From assembly GCF_010093815.1 (NCBI RefSeq), contig NW_022985549.1:2381494-2445493 (forward strand): DNA of 64,000 nt, read 5' to 3'. The stretch is from Pseudovirgaria hyperparasitica (taxonomy: Eukaryota > Ascomycota > Dothideomycetes > Acrospermales > Acrospermaceae). The stretch's first letter is position 1; each line of letters starts with the position of its first letter. The notes under the pieces were generated by a model, which did no database searches, was not told where the DNA came from, and saw only the letters and a list, made by a program, of their open reading frames with translations. Shown piece after piece: positions 12,701 to 23,573 of this stretch. The translations under genes and the position numbers were made by a program.

Positions 12701-13351
12701 GCATCAGCCAAGTAGTGCATTTTCTCCAGTGCCTTCATCGGGGTTTGAATGCAAATGTCGACTAGAATTGTCAGTCTTCACGACCCTGCCGGTTCAGAAG
12801 GACATACCATCTGAGTCGCTGGTATAGAGCATGTTGCCAGAAGACCCAAAAACGTGAACTTTGAAGTCTTCTGCAGGCCATTCAGTCTTTAAAATGTGCT
12901 CTAGTTTTTGAACCAATTTTGACCTGCTCCGCTCACTCTCCTGGGTTGGAAGTAAGCGATCGTACAACTCTTTCATATCAGCAGTAAGCTTCTTGTCCTC
13001 ATCTGGACTCAAATGCTGTTTCACATTTTCGATCTTGTCTAGAGGAGCGTCGCCAATGTTGTAGGGTATCCGTCTCCGGCTAGAGACGCCACCTGTCTCG
13101 TAGCGACATCCTGACGCGCGTGGTTTTCGTAAGGAAGGTAGAGGGCCATTTGTCTCTGAGGTGACAGAACGTGGAGAGTGGCCACCGAGAGTGGCACGCG
13201 GGGATGGTGATCTTGAGCGAGCGCGAGGATGTTGGAAGGGCGTGGTAGGGACGGAGCTGGATGGTTGCGATACTTGCGCAGAGCGTCTCAGAGGCTGCAG
13301 TGGGAGCTCATTTCTCAGTGTACTCATAGCTGGACCTTCTCTTGATGTCAT
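9797..13351 (-). CDS. non-canonical poly(A)/nucleotidyl RNA polymerase (Cid1/Trf4-like)
   Basis: Terminal RNA nucleotidyltransferase of the non-canonical poly(A) polymerase group. Proposed exons on the minus strand: 13351-12808, 12761-12690, 12669-12415 and 12369-9797, 1147 residues. The joins are in phase and rebuild the active site across intron 1: FGSSGNMLYTSDSD joins VDICIQTP, giving the G-S motif and the DxD pair. The third carboxylate is in SCDMNVNN. The PAP-associated part follows (RPLAMIIKHWTKQRI, then GTLSSYTWICMILNFLQTR). The long C-terminal half is low-complexity, with a His/Gln/Ala-rich stretch near QLQAHLQAQAQAHAQ and much Ser/Pro. The frame is open upstream to 13630 with no ATG, so an unseen 5' exon is possible. 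I chose the first in-frame ATG (MTSREGPAM). Whether it adds A or U cannot be told. Confidence 0.85.
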
Positions 13352-15486
13352 CGTAGTGATGCCACACTCTGAGATGGTAGTGCCGATATCCTTCCCATCG
13401 AGCCTCTTCCGCGGCCCTCGCGGCGTGTTTGACGCCTTGTGTGCAGAGTTTTGACCGGTTTTACTGCCTTGCGCACCAGCTTCCCTGCTTGAAGACACTG
13501 TGGCGACCGAAGCTGGAAGTAGGTAGGGAATCTTGAAGGATTGTTGGTCGAGATGGGGAGAGTGGGAGGAGGTACGGGTGGCGGAAGGCTCAAGTTCGAG
13601 CTGCAGAATCAGAAGGCAATGGTATGAGCGCTAAATCCAAGAAGAAATCGCAGAGCAAGAGAGACGCTGTTCCAGATATAATTTTGTAGTCGGTGTGGCT
13701 TTTGCAAAGCAATGGTGAGCTATATAGGCGGCGTGTCGTATATTGACGAGGATCGGTAAAATGACAGACAACAGGGGACGTTGCAGAAGTACAAAGGCCG
13801 CACCGAGCAAGCGAATGCACCACGTCAAAGGAAGGAGGAAGATCTGGTAAGAGAGTGAGTCGTCAAGTGCGTAGAAGCGTGAATGGGCGTTCTGTAGCAA
13901 ATCGTGAATCGTAGCAGATTTGAGGATGGTACGCCCCCCCTTGTCTGGAAAGACGGTGGCCGCCTATAGCGGAGCAAGGCGCAAAGAGAGAGATAAAATT
14001 AGACAGATACAAGGCCTTTGCAAGAGGCGAAGAAGAGGACGAATGTGTGAGACGAAGGGTGGAAGGGTGGAGCGGAGTGGTGACGAGTAGATGGTTGGCG
14101 AGGAGGGATGAGGTCGAGTGAATGGCAGCAGTAAGAATGATTTCAATGGATACCAAAGTTGACAGTCAGTCAGTACGATGAGGGTCTGGAGGAAGCGCAG
14201 CAAAGAGGGAAGTCGACAATTGCGGCAGGCACGCTAGAACTAACCCGCACCCACGCCCAAAACCGCCCACAGATTTCATTATTGGGCACTCGACCTACCC
14301 ACTAATACACTAACCACCCACCCAAGCACCACGCTGACCAGGATGGATATACATATGTATATGATGTATACAACAGACCTGCTTGCTATCGTTCGCCTCG
14401 TCCACACTGCTGTACTTGCTCACGAGCAATCGAAGCGGCTCGCTCTCACAGCTCGAGCAGAATGAACAAGTCAACGGCCTCAACAGTACAGTCACGGCTT
14501 CAACAGGAGGCTCATCATTGTCCTCTGTCTGAATGGAATAGAGATGCTTGTCAGATGCTCCCGAGAGATGTTCAGACCAGTATACTACCGTGGTGGCTGT
14601 ACCTTTGTGGCCAGCTCCGCTCATCCCCAGCTGAGAGCGCGAGATTGACTCAGCAGCACTCGACCCGTTAGGCCATATCTTTGATGATTGATGATGCTGA
14701 TGCTGATGCTGACTGGGTGTGTAGTACGGCGATGCGTATCCGGCTGACCAGCGGACATGAATGAGCATACGGTGTTAGCCATAGCAGCATTCGCGTTACG
14801 GGACCTGCATGGCGTTGGCAGGCGACTTGTCAATCCTCCTACAGCCATAATTACGTCCGTACAGCCATACAGCCATACAGCCATACGGCCATGTTTGAAG
14901 AGCGGCGAGGCGGGGCCTAAACCGAGCGGTAGACAGCGGCCGCCCTGGCGATGGCTCCCGCGTTTCCGAGCTGGATATTAGGTGCCACTCTCAAGCAGTC
15001 ATTTCTGCTGTCTGGTAGCCCTGCGCGTTGCGTCCCTTGAATCGAACAGGTAATTAATTATGATCAACACCAGGTCGAAACGCTATGCTGACTCGTAGAG
15101 GAAGGTCAAAATGACAGAATTGACCGGACAAGGACTACAAGACACACATGCAGCAAGACTCGAGTAAACTGAGAGCCACAAATGTCTCTCTGCCTGGTTC
15201 CCTCGGCTGTGGCTGTGATATGCCATCGCACATCATTGTCATGATACGGTGGTGGTTGTGGTGGTTATGGTGGTGATGTGCAAGTGGCTGGCGGGCTGCA
15301 TACTCGGGGACTGGACACCCCGCAATTTAGGCGCCACTTTTGACGCCTCAGGCAACAACTAAGCAGGGATCTGGTGCCGGAACAGCATGACGTGCATCCA
15401 TCCTCCCTTCGTTCCTTCCCGTCCTTCCATATCTTTGTCCATTCACTCTCCTGTACACATACTTCCGCATTGAGCCGTAAAGTACT
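13352..15486. other. intergenic, polymerase 5' flank and unassigned sequence
   Basis: The polymerase promoter and possible extra 5' exon lie at the left. A 152-codon minus-strand frame (14310..14768, starting MLIHVRWSAGYAS) has a real ATG but no family signature, so I do not call it. A short tandem of TACAGCCA units lies at 14858-14890. Confidence 0.4.
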
Positions 15487-16359
15487 ATGTCGCGAAGACT
15501 ACGTAAGTGCTGCGTTCCATTCCCTCCATTCTGCAGTGAATGCATGCTAACAGCCACCACCAACAGTAAATCCTATCATCTTGTACCTAATACCATCCCC
15601 CCTCTCTTTCCCTTCATCCGAGTCCACGCAGCCCTAACCGTCGCCCACAACAGTATCTGCGACCTACAGGAAAAGTTCCGACCGGCCATCCACGAGTTTG
15701 CAAAGGTCGTGACCACCACCCAGAAAGTTCTGCGCGCAAGTACGTTTTCAATTGCTGATTGTTCCCTCATTCTCCGCGCAGCAAATTGACAATCGCCAGG
15801 CCAAGCCCTTAATATCCCCGTCGTAGCCTCGACCCAGAACCGCGCTCGTCTCGGCGAAACCGTACCTGACCTCAAGCTCGACTCCAAAGATGCCGACGGC
15901 ATACCCACCATCGCCCACGTTGACAAGACGCTGTTCTCCATGTGGACGCCCGAGGTCCAAGCCGCCGTCTCCTCTTTGCCAAACAGCAAGTCCGGGCAGA
16001 AACACGAGGTTGTGATTGTAGGTATCGAAAGCCACATATGCGTCACCCAGACGACACTGGATCTGCTTGCTGCTGGACACAAGGTCTATGTGCTTGCGGA
16101 CGGGGTTAGTAGTGTGAACAGGGAGGAAGTCCCGATTGCGTTGGCGCGACTGAGGAGTGCCGGTGCGACGGTAACGACGAGTGAGAGCTGGATCTACGAG
16201 TGCATGGGAGACGCGGGAATTGCTGAGTATGCTGCGACGAATGGAGAGTGAGTTGTGGAATTTGCTGACTTTGGCGATAGGTTCAAGACGATTGCCAAGC
16301 TTGTCAAGGAGACCGGGACCAGCACAAAGGACGTTCTGCAGACGCTTTGCAAGTTTTGA
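15487..16359 (+). CDS. isochorismatase-family cysteine hydrolase (YcaC/ISOC2-like)
   Basis: Five exons are proposed: 15487..15502, 15567..15582, 15654..15739, 15800..16226 and 16281..16359, 624 bases, 207 residues. The first two exons are only 16 bases each. Splicing them gives MSRRLLNPIILFICDLQEKF, the expected start of this family; no unspliced reading does. The active-site Asp is in CDLQEKFRP, and the nucleophilic Cys is in GIESHICVTQTTLDL. The tail ends KDVLQTLCKF. Members are alpha/beta cysteine hydrolases, and most fungal ones have no known substrate. The gene converges with acetate kinase 139 bases downstream; no functional link is implied. Confidence 0.88.
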
Positions 16360-16498
16360 TCGTGCTGCCCTCTTGAGGCACCATGTCTGGATAAAGTTGA
16401 TATATCCATAGCGATACCTGATGAAGCCAGACCATGCGTATGTGAACAATCACTAACATACTATGGTTGTCTACTGCTCTGTACACGCAAATTCGAGC

Positions 16499-17951
16499 CT
16501 AGACGTCCTCCTTCGTCTCCTTCGTCTCCTTCGCCTCTTTCTCCATGTACTCCAAACAACCCCTCGCCATCTCCCCCTGCTCATCCGTCCGCACGACAAG
16601 CACTCTCTTCTCGCCCTCGGTTCTCCGCCCAATATCCACCACCGCCGCATTCCCAACATCGGCATTCCGCACCTCATCAATCTCAAACCCCAAACACTCC
16701 ACCCCACGACCCACCGCCCTCCGCAACTCCACCCCCTTCTCCCCAATCCCGCCCGCAAAAACAAGCGCATCCACACGCCCGCCCAGCGCAACATAGTAAC
16801 TGCCCACAAACCCCAATATCCGATCCACAAACACGTCAAACGCCAGCCGCGCCCCCTCATCCCCCTTACCATCACCACCATCAGCCATAGCCCGCGCACT
16901 AATCACCCCAAAATCCGTCGTCCCTGCCAGCGCCGCCCACCCACTCTCCTTATTCAGCACCTCCTCCGCATACGTAACATGCATATCCCGCGCACTACTC
17001 CGACTCATCCGGCCCGCCCGATGCGTATAATGAAACACCAAGCTCGGATCCACACTGCCTGCCCTCGTCGCACCAGGCAAACCCGAAGCAGGCGTCAGCC
17101 CCATACTCGTGTCCACGCTCTTCCCGCCACGGATCGCACATGCCGACGCGCCGGAGCCGAGATGCAAGGCGATGATGTTTGTGGCTGCCGGGGAGAGGTT
17201 CAGGTGGCTGGATGTGAGGCGCAGGATGGAGGCGTAGGAGAGGCCGTGGAAGCCGTACTTGCGGAGGGCGTTGGTGTGGGCGATGGTGCGGTTTATGGGG
17301 TAGGTGGTGATGGCGCGGGGGAGGGTGGTGTGGAAGGTTGTGTCGAAGAAGGCGATTTGGCGGGTTTTTGGCGGGAGGAGGGTTGTGCAGGTGCGGATTA
17401 GGGTGAGGGCGGGGGTGTTGTGGCTGTTTTAGGGGTGTTTGTTAGGGGGTTGTGGATGTTGATTAGGATGTAGATTGGGATATGGAGAGGGTAATAGTGG
17501 AAAAGAGGGACGTGCCAGTCTGTAGGGAAGGAATATAGGAAAATGTATAAACATACAGCGGCGCCAAATCACTCAACCGCTCAATCCGCTGCACCGTCTC
17601 CTCGTCCACAACCTGCGCATCCGCAAACTCGCCCCCATGCACAACCCGATGACACACATACGCATAATCCGCCTTGCTCCCAACCTCCACCAGCCCCTCG
17701 TCCTGCTCCAGCTGCTGCATGATGGCCTTGAAAGCGTCCTCCTGTGTGGTGACGCCCTCGACCTCGCGCGAGATGGGCTTTTCGGACTGGTGGTGGTGGT
17801 ACTTGAGGGTTGCGGGCGGGGCGGTCAGGCCGTCGATGGTGCATTGGGCGATAGACTTTGGGGTGTTTGTAGATGTGAGGGTGGAGGAGTCGTAGAGGGT
17901 TACTTTGACGCTGGAGGAGCCGGCGTTTATGGCGAGGATTAGGGGTGGCAT
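16499..17951 (-). CDS. ackA: acetate kinase
   Basis: Makes acetyl phosphate from acetate and ATP, or the reverse. In fungi it is thought to work with phosphoketolase (known from the family, not visible here). Two exons: 17951-17557 and 17423-16499, 1320 bases, 439 residues. The intron runs from GTATGT to AAACAG, and CT plus C restores Leu in LAPLHNTPAL. Signatures: INAGSSSVKVTLYDSS at the start, HRVVHGGEF, KYGFHGLSYASI, LHLGSGASACAI, DTSMGLTPASGLPGATRAG and FAGGIGEKGVELRR. It is a little longer than the usual 400 residues, with a charged repeat tail (KEAKETKETKEDV). Codon use is very rich in third-position C on the coding strand. Confidence 0.95.
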
Positions 17952-18201
17952 TGTGCGTGGTTGTGGGAGATGTGTGGAGGGCTGAGGGGTGTTCAATCGG
18001 GGGATCGGTGGTATTTGTGTAGTTGGGGCAAAGGATGGAGAGAAGATAATGTCAGACTCTCGTATGATTGTGGAGTGAGTAAGTGAGTAAGCGAGTGAAT
18101 AAGTGAGTAAGTAGCATGAATATGGATCCATCCATCGATATCGTGACAATGACGCAACCTCGTCCCACGTCTAGGGCACGGCCTGGTCGGCTCGAAGCGC
18201 T

Positions 18202-18833
18202 CTAGTCGCATTTGAAACCAAACATCAGAACATCAACCATCAAAACCTTCTCATTCCTAGGCAATATCAGATCAGGCGTCATCTTCATCTTTTGCGTACG
18301 AATGTGATAGACCGGCTCGCGATGTTGAATTAGACTCTGCCATGCCCAGGCGCTTTTCCCAACCTGGCAGGCATCCATTAGAACTTCAGACCAACCAACC
18401 ACTCTCAGAACAATCAACATACTATAAGATCCAGCATTATCAGCTCATCTGCTAACCTATCAAGTGCAGAACACGTCGTACAGCGATAATAGATCATCCA
18501 TGGCATCCATCACAACGCCCAGCACTTCCTCACCTGTCATGCCCCATGGGCCATCTCTTCGTATGGAACCCAAGTGTGTCGCTAGCGACCGTCTCGAAGG
18601 GAATCCAGTGGAGTACAGTAGCCGAATTTGTTGATTTCTACTTTGAGTACCTGTGTCGTCCGCCATATGTTACACCCAGGTCTCGGAGGGCCTTTTGAAC
18701 CATCGTGGACTTCGACTTGTATGTTATCCTGGAATTGGAGTGGATGTATGTCTTGCCCTTTGGCGGATCGCTCTATGTCTCGGGACATGCTGGTGCTAAG
18801 CGGTAGATGACACATTGTTGTGAGGGTGTTCAC
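18202..18833 (-). other. possible minus-strand gene fragments, unrecognised
   Basis: Three minus-strand open segments read like coding sequence but do not join cleanly. They include HIREP-type text such as QHREPVYHIRTQKMKM and LPRNEKVLMVDVLMFGF (18202-18420), TGEEVLGVVMDAMDD (about 18500) and IQVEVHDGSKGPPRPG (about 18680-18730). I do not recognise a family. It could be a decayed gene or a multi-exon gene whose joins I missed. Confidence 0.22.
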
Positions 18834-19129
18834 GACTTTTTAAGTTGTGTTAATGCCTGCTTGGATCTTGGACGAAGGACTGGTGGATGTCTCCTCGTAG
18901 CCTGCATATCATCTGGGAGTGTCGTCAAGACTCGTGTCGTCAGCATGGCATTGTCATGCGGCTCGAAATTCTCCAGACAGAGACAATGAATGGTATTGGA
19001 AGTCCTTCTACCAATGGTCATGTTCGATGCCTTATGTCCTCCTGTCTTATCTATTAGTCTGATGTTGTCCTGACAATACTCAGCGTTACATCAACACATT
19101 CAGTCCAAGAGGCCATTATCTCCATCCTA

Positions 19130-20173
19130 AAGTACACGCACGCGATGATATCTCCTCCCTGCCCAACGACTCCGAAGACCTTTTCAACCGGTCGCGTTGC
19201 CGCAAGTGGCTCTTGACCCCGACGACATGCCTCATCTCCATCCTGACCAGTCTTTCGGCGAGTACTTACGGTGCCGATGATGACAAGATAGCTACTCGCT
19301 TCAACATTAACTATTCCACATTACCTTAACTGTTCTTTTTGCACCGATATCTTGGGATGTGGAAGGGCGCTGACATCTTCCCGCTGCTCATCCTGTTCCT
19401 GAGATTCCTCCTACGCTCAGCCCTAGTGCCGAAGTCTGCCATACTCTTAATTACTCGCTTCTTCGATTGCGGTGACGCAAATTTCTATCGGCATAGCCAT
19501 CATCGGCGGCACCATCACGGACATCTGACAAGGCTGCTCGGGACTCAGCTCGCCCATCTCCATCTTCGGCTGCCCCCTCTGTCGTCGGCATCATGCTTGG
19601 ACCGTTCATGTGCGGCGCTGGATATACTGGCTCCAGCTCGCCATCTACACTGGCCTCCTGCCCGTCTTCTACCCGTTTCTACGTGAGACCTGCGCCGCCA
19701 CCCTCCTCGCCACCGGCCTGAGCCCCTTTTCAGATACCCCCAATCTCTCCATCACCCGCTGCATCACCGAGCGGCCCGGCACGTCCTCCCAGCAAGCCGC
19801 CTCTACTCCGCCGTGCCGGGTAGACTTTCTCTCCATAAGCGTGGCTCTTCTCGTACGGCTGGGCATCCACTACATCGTGCCCGCCTTCACAATCGCCTGC
19901 GTCGGCAGCGGCATGGCATCTACGCCACCTACATTGCCGTTCGTCAACGACGTTGCCGACGTATACGAAAACCACGCCGCAACGTCTTTAGGCGCTGTCT
20001 TGCCGTTTGCCAGCCCGGCGCTGTTTACGCAGTTCGGGGTTCCGCTGGACGGGCGGGGCAGTCTGTTGGGGTTTGTGGATTTGGTGCTCGGTGTGGCGCC
20101 TGTTGTGCTGCTGGTCATGGGGTGGGAGGTATGTGGGAGGAGTCTGTTTATGAGTCAGGCGTGTGTTGAATGA
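19130..20173 (+). pseudogene. broken MFS multidrug-type transporter
   Basis: Recognisable parts of a 12-helix drug:H+ antiporter of the major facilitator superfamily occur in order, in different frames. First comes a segment near 19195-19325 reading CRKWLLTPTTCLISILTSLS and YGADDDKIATRFNINYST, typical of the first helix region. The middle is scrambled. Then RRWIYWLQLAIYTGLLPVFY and FLRETCAATLLA appear near 19610-19720, and a last-helices part near 19960-20135 (NDVADVYENHA, GSLLGFVDLVLG). Stops and frame changes separate these parts and the central helices cannot be followed. The Arg/Trp-rich fluoroquinolone-type motif order suggests an FLR1-like transporter. It is a host-type gene relic, not an element. 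Confidence 0.6.
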
Positions 20174-22556
20174 GGGGGGTAAGTGGGTGCTGGGGATTGG
20201 CGTGGGGAGTCGGGGTGCAGATTGATGTGGGATGCCGGTGGGGGATATCTCGATAAAATAAGATTCTTGATTCTAATCCGTTTGTTTCATTCGGACTCCT
20301 CTTTCCCATACCTACCCTCTCGACCTCCCGGCTCTCCATTTGTCCATTCATCCTACAGCCCTTCCACGCCATGTATTCTGAACATATCACAGCCGAGATA
20401 CTCTGATGAATCACTTTATTAGCATGGTGTGGTATACGACAGTATAGCATCGTATCTTACGTAAACGGACGGAATGGATGAGGTGGAGCTAGGTTATGGA
20501 GTTGTAACACGGCGTAGTATAGAGTGGTGTGTTACAGTACGGCACGGTAGGGCGCAGCATGGCATGGCGTAACATGGGATAGTACAGGATAGCTTAGGAC
20601 GGTATAGGATAACATAGGATAGTATAGGATAGCATAGGATAAAACAGGATAACATAGGATAGCAATCATAGCATGGTGTAGCATGGCATGGCATAAAACA
20701 ACAGCACACCCAATCAACCATCCCTACCATGTCTACCAACAACACTCTATCTTCTATTCCATCCCGGTCCTATTTCACGTCCCCTTACTTCTTACCCCAC
20801 ACCCCATTGACGCAAGGGATGCTGATACTCGCCACATACAACTCCGCCCGAGAACAAACAACCCTTCTTCTTGCCACATACAACTTTAATTGAGGGGGGA
20901 AATCGCCCTCTGTTATGACATGTCGAGACAAGATAGGAAATCACCTTACCTTACATACACATTCCGCAGATAGCACATTACACCCGGGCACAGTACAGTG
21001 CAGTATAAAACAGTAAACAAATTACATACCAGCAACATACAATCCCCGTGACCGTGTTTAGAAGTTATATCTCCGGTGGTAAGTAAGCAAAGTAACTCAA
21101 GGTAAGTAAATGCGAAGTTCGATTTCGACAAAAAACTACTCGAAAACCCCAGGAGGATTCACTATACTACGACACCCACTACGACTCGATCGATATACCA
21201 CGAACAACCGCGCGGTTCCGACGAACCACCCAATCCACCTACCTATTCTCCCCGAGATAGGACGTCTTACCAACGATCTATGCCCACGATCTAATTAACA
21301 CCCATGCTCCATCTAACACACATGCAAAATCCATCCAAACGCAATCGAAACCCATCCATGTTCCAAGAAATTCTGGAGAAACCCCCACGCTTGGGAAGTC
21401 CAAGTCCTAAACCCAAACATCCATCCCCACAAAGACTAGACTAGATCAAAGACCCTTGAGTTTCTCATGATTTGCCCCGTTCTGCCGCCCTCCACGCAGA
21501 AACATGTGTTCCATCAGAATCAACAACCCGGAACTTCCTCATCCATGATGCATTACCCACCACATAACTGCCTTTCCCACCTTTGCCCACCTTTTCCCAT
21601 CGTACACTTACGCGTATCACCAATATCGATAACGCGCGGAATCTTCCACCGGAGAATTATGCAGAGAAGGGTCGGAGAATTAGAAGAATTAAAAAGCACA
21701 CACGTACGTATGTACATGTACGCACGAGTCATGTCCCTTACACCCCCGCAATGAATTCCCAACAATGGATCCTCCCACCTTCCATCGATATCCCTCAATA
21801 CCCAATACTGTCGTGCTCAGTCAACCAAGGCATGAAGGTATCAACGCCAGAACCAAAACATCACACTCCAAGACCAGTAGATTGATCACATACTCACAAA
21901 CACAATCACCAAAAAATCAAAACAAGCACTCCTCAAATTCATAATCCAATGTCATCCCTCCCTCCTTACCCCTCTCTCCCGTAAACCTAGCCCCCTGAAC
22001 CCAACCCCCTCCCCGCAAAACCAAACAGAACTTCACAACAACACAGCACAACACAACATGTAATTAAACCCAAAATATCCATTCCATTCCACAAGCAAAT
22101 ATATATATCGGAGTGATCCAATCCCAATCTAAGTTAGCGCCCCAATACGCCATTTGCACAAACACAAACACAGACATGTATATAGGTAATGGCTTCGTTT
22201 TCTTAATCTTTCATCATTGCCACCATAGCCACCATAGCCACTTACTTACTATCTCGGGCCATCCAAGAACCAAAAAAGAAGGAAATTGATCCGTTTAGGT
22301 CTTTAGGAGAGAGAGAGAGAGTCAAGGCAAGCCAAGTCAAGCCACTGTGACGTGACGAGACGAGACAAACGTAGCCCAATGCAAAAAAAAAATACATGTC
22401 AAAAGTCCTGCTCTCAACGTTTTGCTCACTCATGGTATAATATCTCTCGTTCCAAACACAGAACGCCCGCAACCACGTCCCTTCAAGATTGCATAGCTTG
22501 CATGTGCTGCCACAGGTGCAGACCAGGCTGTCATGCCGTCGTGCAGTGCCACAGAA
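20174..22556. other. long intergenic region, low complexity
   Basis: No gene supported over 2.4 kb. It contains a degenerate 10-bp tandem repeat (20536-20697). The 21.3-22.1 kb part is rich in A and C on the plus strand, and a GA run (GAGAGAGAGAGAG) lies near 22310. The right end is probably the 3' untranslated part of the next minus-strand gene. Confidence 0.5.
20536..20697. repeat. degenerate tandem repeat, about 10-bp unit
   Basis: Imperfect copies of AGGATAGCAT, AGGATAACAT and AGGATAGTAT follow one another, flanked by related GGCATGGCGT-like words. No gene overlaps it. Confidence 0.75.
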
Positions 22557-23573
22557 TCACAAGTGCGCCGTCATCTCGACCACCCTGCGCTCGCACGAGT
22601 CGACCTTCTCCTTGGTAGCCACCCACCACTCCCGAAACGCCTTGTCGAGCGCGCCCTCCGTCTCGAAGATCTCCACGTCGACTTTGCGGCTCGCGTGGCG
22701 CAGTCGGACCAGAGTCTCGGACTTGAGGTGGAAGAGCTCGGCGCGGAAGTAGGCGGTCATGGGTTTGGCTGGGAGCTGGAAGGAGCGCTCTGTGCTGAGA
22801 GCAGGGGAGTTGCATTCATCGGATCCCGTCTTTGTGGGCAGTGGAGAGGGCGAGGGTAGGTTGGCGCCACCGCCGAAAGCGTAGCCGGCCTTGGTGATGG
22901 GTGAGACGGGGGTTGGAGGCAGCGATGTATCGGATACGGCTGAGACAGGGGGCGAGGGCGAGGAGCCGATTGACAGAGCGGGCACGCTGCGGATCACGGA
23001 GTCAGAGCACGTACGGTCGAGGATGGTGATTGATCCGAACTTCTTCTTGATATTGGCGAACGATTCTGCTGGAGATGGTCCGAGGCCAGAATCGTCGTGA
23101 TACGGGTACGCGGGCTCAGCAAGGCTCAAGGCGCTCATCTTGGAGCTTGACAGGAGGTCTTCTTCGTCCTCGTCCTTGCCTTCCTCTATCTCGGTGATCA
23201 TCTGGCTTTTCAGGTCCTGGAGGCGTTGGAAGGACGTGGAGACTGCGGCACCGGCGTGCTGAAGCGTCGTGATGCTGTCACGGAGCGACTGGGGAAGCTG
23301 AGTCCATAGGCCAGAGGACATGTACCACTCGCGGAGGTGGTCGGTGTCGTAGCTGAACGAGTCATGGTCCTGAGCAACGAGGGTCCGACAGATGTCAGAA
23401 GGTTGGCTAGAGAGAGAAGAGTTGCGTCGTACGTTTGACGAGAACGACTGGCGGGTTGAGGAGCGTCTTGGATGATGACGCTCGCGGGAGTGGAGTGCTG
23501 GACTCGCAGAAGGGTTGGAGATACGTGGTGCAGGCACCAGTGTCGGTTTGGGAGTGGTCGACTCGAGAGGCAT
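22557..23573 (-). CDS. unrecognised protein, Ser/Pro-rich with helical ends
   Basis: Single exon, 338 residues, with a true ATG at 23573 (MPLESTTPKPTLVP). The first 60 residues are Ser/Arg-rich. A helical stretch follows at about 75-130 (LREWYMSSGLWTQLPQSLRD, FQRLQDLKSQMITEIEEGK). The middle is Ser/Pro-rich (SSPSPPVSAVSDTSLPPTP). The end, from about 275, is another charged helical part (FRAELFHLKSETLVRLRHAS, FREWWVATKEKVDSCERR). No domain that I can name. The length and the lack of stops across 1 kb of mixed composition support a real gene. Confidence 0.7.
   Translation of the reverse strand: MPLESTTPKPTLVPAPRISNPSASPALHSRERHHPRRSSTRQSFSSNVRRNSSLSSQPSDICRTLVAQDHDSFSYDTDHLREWYMSSGLWTQLPQSLRDSITTLQHAGAAVSTSFQRLQDLKSQMITEIEEGKDEDEEDLLSSSKMSALSLAEPAYPYHDDSGLGPSPAESFANIKKKFGSITILDRTCSDSVIRSVPALSIGSSPSPPVSAVSDTSLPPTPVSPITKAGYAFGGGANLPSPSPLPTKTGSDECNSPALSTERSFQLPAKPMTAYFRAELFHLKSETLVRLRHASRKVDVEIFETEGALDKAFREWWVATKEKVDSCERRVVEMTAHL

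Noticed and set aside
15030-15060. B-box-like word near 15040
   Set aside because: No A box at the right spacing and no cloverleaf.
16463-17401. 312-codon plus-strand frame
   Set aside because: Antisense to acetate kinase. Biased third-position C on the coding strand leaves this strand free of stops.
16499-17951. Bacterial origin of acetate kinase by recent transfer
   Set aside because: The gene has a spliceosomal intron, and acetate kinase is known in many fungi, so recent transfer is not indicated.
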